A program made the translations under genes and the position numbers. A stretch of DNA of 9,045 bases from Lachnospiraceae bacterium UBA7050 (GTDB lineage: Bacteria > Bacillota > Clostridia > Lachnospirales > Lachnospiraceae), in assembly GCA_002493905.1 (NCBI GenBank), contig DLAJ01000013.1, positions 1 through 9,045 on the forward strand. The letters run 5' to 3'. Of the stretch, positions 6,094-9,045 are shown piece by piece; the stretch's first letter is position 1, and the number at the start of each line of letters is the position of its first letter. The notes below the pieces were generated by a model, which saw only the letters and a program-made list of their open reading frames with translations, did not search any database and was not told the origin of the DNA.

Positions 6094-7089
6094 ATGAAGA
6101 TTCATATTTACTATGGCGGGCGCGGGCTTGTGGATGATCCGACGATTTTTGTGATCAACCGGATGGATGCGGTACTCAAAGAGCTGAATGTCAATGTGGA
6201 GCGGTTCAATCTATATGAATTGAAAAATACGATCATGACGCTGCCGCAGACATTGAAGGATGCGGACGGAATCATTCTTGCGACGACTGTCGAATGGTAT
6301 GGCATCGGCGGATATATGCAGCAGTTTTTGGATGCATGCTGGCTGTACGGCGATAAGGAAAAGATCAGTGAGATTTATATGTGCCCGGTTGTTATGGCGA
6401 CAACCTACGGGGAGCGTGAGGGGAAGCTGCATTTATCCAACGCATGGGAAGTATTGGGAGGCCGCCCGTGCAGCGGAATCTGCGGTTATATTGCGGATAC
6501 GGTTTCCCTGGAGATGAACGAGGGCTACCACCGGCTGATTGATAAGAAAGCAGAAAACCTGTACCGTACCATCAACCAGAAGCTGCCAGATTTTCCGGCA
6601 AGCAATCAGGCGGTGCGCCAGCGCGTCTGCCAGCCGAAGGACATGTCCTTGACACCGCAGGAGGCGGAGCAGCTCTCACAGTATATTTCGGACGACCGCT
6701 ATGTAAAGAAACAGAAAGAGGATATTCAGGAGCTGACCAGCCTGTTTCGGGAAAAGCTCGATAAGACCGACGCGGATGACACGACGGCATATGTGGAGGA
6801 TTTCCGCAGGCATTTTCAGCCGCAGGCAGGGTTTACGGCGGCCTATCGTTTCCGCATAGAGGGAAGAAAAAAACATTTCATTCTTCAGATTAACAATGCC
6901 GAACTGATCTGCGAATACGGCGAACTTGAAAACGCCGATATGGATATTCAGCTGGACAATAACGTCATGAATGAGATTGTCAGCGGAAGAATGACGTTTC
7001 AGAGGGCGTTCATGGGCGGTTCTATGAAGATGAAGGGCGATTTCAAAATTTTGCGTTCATTAGATCAGTTATTTGATTTTACGGCATAG
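6094..7089 (+). CDS. Flavodoxin-like / SCP2-like fusion protein
   Basis: A soluble protein of 331 residues. Residues 1-165 look like a flavodoxin/NADPH-dependent FMN reductase fold: beta strand MKIHIYYGG, helix INRMDAVLKEL, strand ADGIILATTVEWYG and a later CPVVMATTYGE segment. Residues 166-225 form a charged connecting region. Residues 230-331 resemble an SCP2 sterol-carrier-like domain, ending in MTFQRAFMGGSMKMKGDFKI, a typical tail of that family. The usual phosphate-binding loop TxSxxGNT is not clear here, so FMN binding is unproven. The frame is open from 5989, inside the rhomboid gene, but ATG6094 is the sensible start because MKIHIYYGG begins the fold; AAAGGA at 6077-6082 is 11 bases away. 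Substrate unknown. Confidence 0.75.
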   Translation: MKIHIYYGGRGLVDDPTIFVINRMDAVLKELNVNVERFNLYELKNTIMTLPQTLKDADGIILATTVEWYGIGGYMQQFLDACWLYGDKEKISEIYMCPVVMATTYGEREGKLHLSNAWEVLGGRPCSGICGYIADTVSLEMNEGYHRLIDKKAENLYRTINQKLPDFPASNQAVRQRVCQPKDMSLTPQEAEQLSQYISDDRYVKKQKEDIQELTSLFREKLDKTDADDTTAYVEDFRRHFQPQAGFTAAYRFRIEGRKKHFILQINNAELICEYGELENADMDIQLDNNVMNEIVSGRMTFQRAFMGGSMKMKGDFKILRSLDQLFDFTA

Positions 7090-7179
7090 GAACTGAAACT
7101 ACTTGTTGCAGGGCGTAAGAGTGGAATTTGCGGCTCCGGGCATACGTCCGCCCGTTGAGAAAGGAGTATGGTGGTACCG

Positions 7180-7590
7180 ATGAAAGATGAGAACTGCATT
7201 TTTTGTAGGATTGCAAACGGAGAGATTCCGAGCAGAACGATTTATGAGGATGAGCGTTTCAGGGTGTTTTTGGACCTGTCGCCGGCGGCGAAGGGACATG
7301 CGCTGATCGTGCCGAAAGAGCATTATGCAAATCTGTATGAGCTGCCGGAAGATTTGGCGGCGGATGTGATGCGCCTTGCAAAACGTCAGGCGGCGGTTAT
7401 GACCGAAAAGCTTTCCTGCGATGGTTTTCAGCTTGTGCAGAATAACGGGAAATGCGCGGGGCAGACGGTGTTCCATTTCCATATGCATTTAATACCGCGT
7501 TACCGCAGTGACGGGCAGAACATTGCATGGGAACCGGGAAGTCCGTCTGACGCAGAACTGGACGGAGTAAAGGCGCAGATATTGTCGTAG
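7180..7590 (+). CDS. HIT-family protein (histidine triad nucleotide hydrolase/transferase)
   Basis: A small soluble enzyme, 136 residues, of the HIT superfamily that acts on nucleoside phosphoramidates or dinucleotide polyphosphates. The triad HFHMHL is at H99, H101 and H103 with the nucleophile expected at H101, followed by IPRY. An N-terminal CIFC pair (C6, C9) and downstream histidines probably bind zinc, as in many bacterial HIT proteins. Length fits the family. Start choice: ATG7180 begins MKDENCIFC like relatives but is 13 bases from AAAGGAG (7160-7166). In-frame GTG7171 is 4 bases away and ATG7168 only 1, so a slightly longer N-terminus (VVP) is possible. It is 90 bases after the flavodoxin-SCP2 gene and converges on murG. 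Confidence 0.9.
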   Translation: MKDENCIFCRIANGEIPSRTIYEDERFRVFLDLSPAAKGHALIVPKEHYANLYELPEDLAADVMRLAKRQAAVMTEKLSCDGFQLVQNNGKCAGQTVFHFHMHLIPRYRSDGQNIAWEPGSPSDAELDGVKAQILS

Positions 7591-7619
7591 CACCGGGGAG
7601 TAACGAATAGACAGGAAAT

Positions 7620-7658
7620 AAAAAAACAGGGGATTGGAGCTATGCTTCAATCCCCTGT
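7620..7658 (-). terminator. Rho-independent terminator overlapping the end of murG
   Basis: The arms 7626-7636 and 7648-7658 are perfectly complementary (ACAGGGGATTG / CAATCCCCTGT), and an inner stem 7637-7640/7644-7647 with one G-T pair leaves a 3-base loop. On the minus strand the stem is followed by a T run (7620-7625, seven with the paired base). The last five murG codons lie in the first arm and its stop codon (7640-7642) in the loop region. On the plus strand only a weak T-rich tail follows, so it serves murG mainly. Confidence 0.85.
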
Positions 7659-8713
7659 ACTTCTTCGATCAGCTTCATAATGGTGTGGATGGAGTCGGTC
7701 TGTGTGCTTCTGCTCATCGCGTCAATATAAATCTGGCGGTTGCAGTATAGCTCGTGAACTTTATCCGTGAGCGTCTGATTATCCAGATATTCTTCTTCGA
7801 TTACCATACTGAACCCCTGCGCCTCAAAAGAGTGGGCATTTAAGATCTGGTCGCCCCGGCTGCTGGTGGTCGGCAGCGGAATCAAAATATTTGGCTTTTT
7901 TAAGGATAACAGTTCACAGATTGCATTAGCGCCGGCGCGGGAAATGACAAGATCCGACATGGCGAAAATGTCTTTCATTTCGGATTTGATATATTCAAAC
8001 TGCTTATAGCCCGGTTTTGTCAAAAGAAGGTTATCCACTTTGTCTTTTCCGCAGAGATGAACAATCTGAAAATCATTGAGCAGCGCAGGAAGTGCCGAGC
8101 GTACTGCCTCATTGACTGCTGCCGAGCCCTGGGAACCGCCCACGACCATAATCACGGGCTTATTAGCCGAAAAGCCGCATAAATCCAAGCCTGCGATACG
8201 GCTGCCCTTTGCAAGCTCTTCGCGGATGGGAGAGCCGGTAAGGACGGCCTTGCCCTCAGGGAGGTCTTTGAGCGTTTCTGGGAAATTACAGCAGATTTTC
8301 GTTGCGGCGCCAACACAGAGTTTATTGGCAAGACCGGGTGTCATATCCGATTCATGGATAACGCAGGGAATGCCAAGCGAAGCGGCGGCACGTACAACGG
8401 GAACGCTGACAAAACCTCCTTTTGAAAAAACAACGTCCGGTTTGATCTGCTTAATCAGCTTTTTTGCCTCAAAATAGCCGGCAATAACGCGGAATGGATC
8501 GGAAAAATTTTTCGGATCAAAGTAACGGCGGAATTTTCCTGTAGAAATGCCGTAATAAGGAATATCGAAATCGGCGATCAGGCGCTTTTCGATTCCTTCA
8601 TACGATCCCATGTAGTGGATATCGTAATGCTGTTCCATCAAAGAGGGCAGGAGTGCAATGCAGGGAGTCACATGTCCGGCAGTCCCGCCGCCCGTCAATA
8701 AAATCCGTCTCAT
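7640..8713 (-). CDS. murG: MurG, lipid I N-acetylglucosaminyltransferase
   Basis: This GT28-family enzyme adds GlcNAc from UDP-GlcNAc to lipid I on the inner membrane face, forming lipid II for peptidoglycan. The N-terminal lipid-binding domain begins with GGGTAGHVTP (8-17, H14) and carries SKGGFVSVPVV (97-107) and HESDMTPG (120-127). The C-terminal UDP-GlcNAc domain shows VGGSQGS (191-197) and the SRAGANAICELL motif (258-269). At 357 residues the length is normal. The GTAGHVTP form of the first motif, in place of GTGGH, occurs in a clostridial branch. Here the gene is outside any division/cell-wall cluster, so it could also be a paralogue alongside another copy. GGAGG at 8722-8726 is 8 bases before ATG. 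It lies 21 bases after the TSCPD gene, probably as one operon. Confidence 0.88.
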   Translation of the reverse strand: MRRILLTGGGTAGHVTPCIALLPSLMEQHYDIHYMGSYEGIEKRLIADFDIPYYGISTGKFRRYFDPKNFSDPFRVIAGYFEAKKLIKQIKPDVVFSKGGFVSVPVVRAAASLGIPCVIHESDMTPGLANKLCVGAATKICCNFPETLKDLPEGKAVLTGSPIREELAKGSRIAGLDLCGFSANKPVIMVVGGSQGSAAVNEAVRSALPALLNDFQIVHLCGKDKVDNLLLTKPGYKQFEYIKSEMKDIFAMSDLVISRAGANAICELLSLKKPNILIPLPTTSSRGDQILNAHSFEAQGFSMVIEEEYLDNQTLTDKVHELYCNRQIYIDAMSRSTQTDSIHTIMKLIEEVQGIEA

Positions 8714-8734
8714 GAATCATGCCTCCAAAAAGAG

Positions 8735-8977
8735 TTAGTTTTGAAGCATTGTTTCTAATGCGTGTGCAAGCTGATCCGGACATGAAGTGGATTTCATGCC
8801 GCAGCGGATGCCTTTTAAGCGGTCGATTGCATCCTGCGGGGCCATACCTTTTACAAGGCTTGAGATGCCCTGCAGATTGCCGTTGCAGCCGCCTGTAAAG
8901 CGCACAGAAGCGATCACGCCGTTTTCCAGTTCGATGTCGATTTCAGAAGAGCAGACGCCCTTGGGTGTATATTTCAT
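8735..8977 (-). CDS. TSCPD-domain small protein
   Basis: An 80-residue protein carrying a TSCPD domain almost over its whole length, with KGVCSSEI near the start, GGCNGNLQGI (29-38) and the name-giving STSCPDQL near residues 63-70. Four cysteines, C9, C31, C59 and C66, are placed as a likely metal site. The domain resembles the C-terminal cysteine region of vitamin B12-dependent ribonucleotide reductases; the function of stand-alone forms is unknown. I start it at ATG8977 (MKYTPKG) because GGAGAAG at 8980-8986 lies just upstream. An earlier in-frame ATG at 9004 would add nine residues, but it falls inside a perfect dyad and has no ribosome binding site. Confidence 0.85.
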   Translation of the reverse strand: MKYTPKGVCSSEIDIELENGVIASVRFTGGCNGNLQGISSLVKGMAPQDAIDRLKGIRCGMKSTSCPDQLAHALETMLQN

Positions 8978-8991
8978 AGCTTCTCCAATCT

Positions 8992-9018
8992 GTATGCATT
9001 TCAATGCATACTTTTTTT
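8992..9018. promoter_or_regulatory. Perfect 20-base dyad upstream of the TSCPD gene
   Basis: GTATGCATT at 8992-9000 and AATGCATAC at 9003-9011 are exact reverse complements separated by TC. On the plus strand seven T follow (9012-9018), which has the form of a weak terminator, though no plus-strand gene lies nearby. On the minus strand the dyad sits 6 bases upstream of the TSCPD ribosome binding site and just after a possible -10 box TATAAG (9020-9025). It could be an operator or a 5' leader hairpin. Its -35 box would lie at the window edge. Confidence 0.5.
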
Positions 9019-9045
9019 ACTTATAGGATTAGGGTGTCAAAAGAC

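Noticed and set aside
7137..7154. CGGGC/GCCCG hairpin before the HIT gene
   Set aside because: The stem has only 5 pairs, there is no T run, and it sits directly before the ribosome binding site; too weak to call.
8978..9004. Longer TSCPD start at 9004
   Set aside because: It lies in the middle of the dyad without a ribosome binding site, while ATG8977 has GGAGAAG just upstream and matches the family start.
9012..9018. Terminator of a plus-strand gene at the right end
   Set aside because: No plus-strand gene lies between 7590 and here, so the dyad plus T run has no transcript to end that I can see; kept only as a dyad.

Overview
The window looks like a chromosomal segment of a low-to-mid-GC anaerobic Firmicute, most likely a Lachnospiraceae-type Clostridium relative. 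The reasons are strong GGAGG-type ribosome binding sites, a tad-type pilus gene group with a DUF6382-type protein, a five-helix LtaS-like lipoteichoic acid synthase, a GGGTAGHVTP-type MurG outside a division cluster, and a stand-alone TSCPD protein. No tRNA, rRNA, CRISPR array, transposase or phage gene was seen. The genus is inference only.

Left part (1-2548). A leader of about 240 bases is packed with perfect short hairpins and one loop-to-distal complementarity. It also carries two tightly spaced candidate small ORFs that I cannot prove. A short plus-strand gene group follows: prepilin peptidase (TadV/CpaA type), a TadE-like pseudopilin, and a DUF6382-like protein with a hexapeptide repeat and two membrane helices but no FHA domain. 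The run ends in a bidirectional terminator. The pilus ATPase, secretin and TadB/C platform genes are not in the window. They may lie upstream, or this may be a partial set.

Middle part (2554-7590). A minus-strand LtaS-family phosphoglycerol transferase is divergent from a plus-strand run: a rhomboid intramembrane protease with a cytoplasmic N-terminal domain, a flavodoxin-like plus SCP2-like fusion protein, and a HIT-family nucleotide hydrolase/transferase. The 170-base LtaS/rhomboid gap carries a good plus-strand promoter candidate.

Right part (7620-9045). A minus-strand pair encodes a TSCPD-domain small protein followed 21 bases later by MurG. MurG ends in a strong terminator whose stem contains its last codons and whose loop region contains its stop codon. 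A 20-base perfect dyad sits just upstream of the TSCPD gene. LtaS and MurG are both cell-envelope enzymes, and the pilus group and rhomboid also act at the membrane. The flavodoxin-SCP2, HIT and TSCPD genes have no obvious envelope link.
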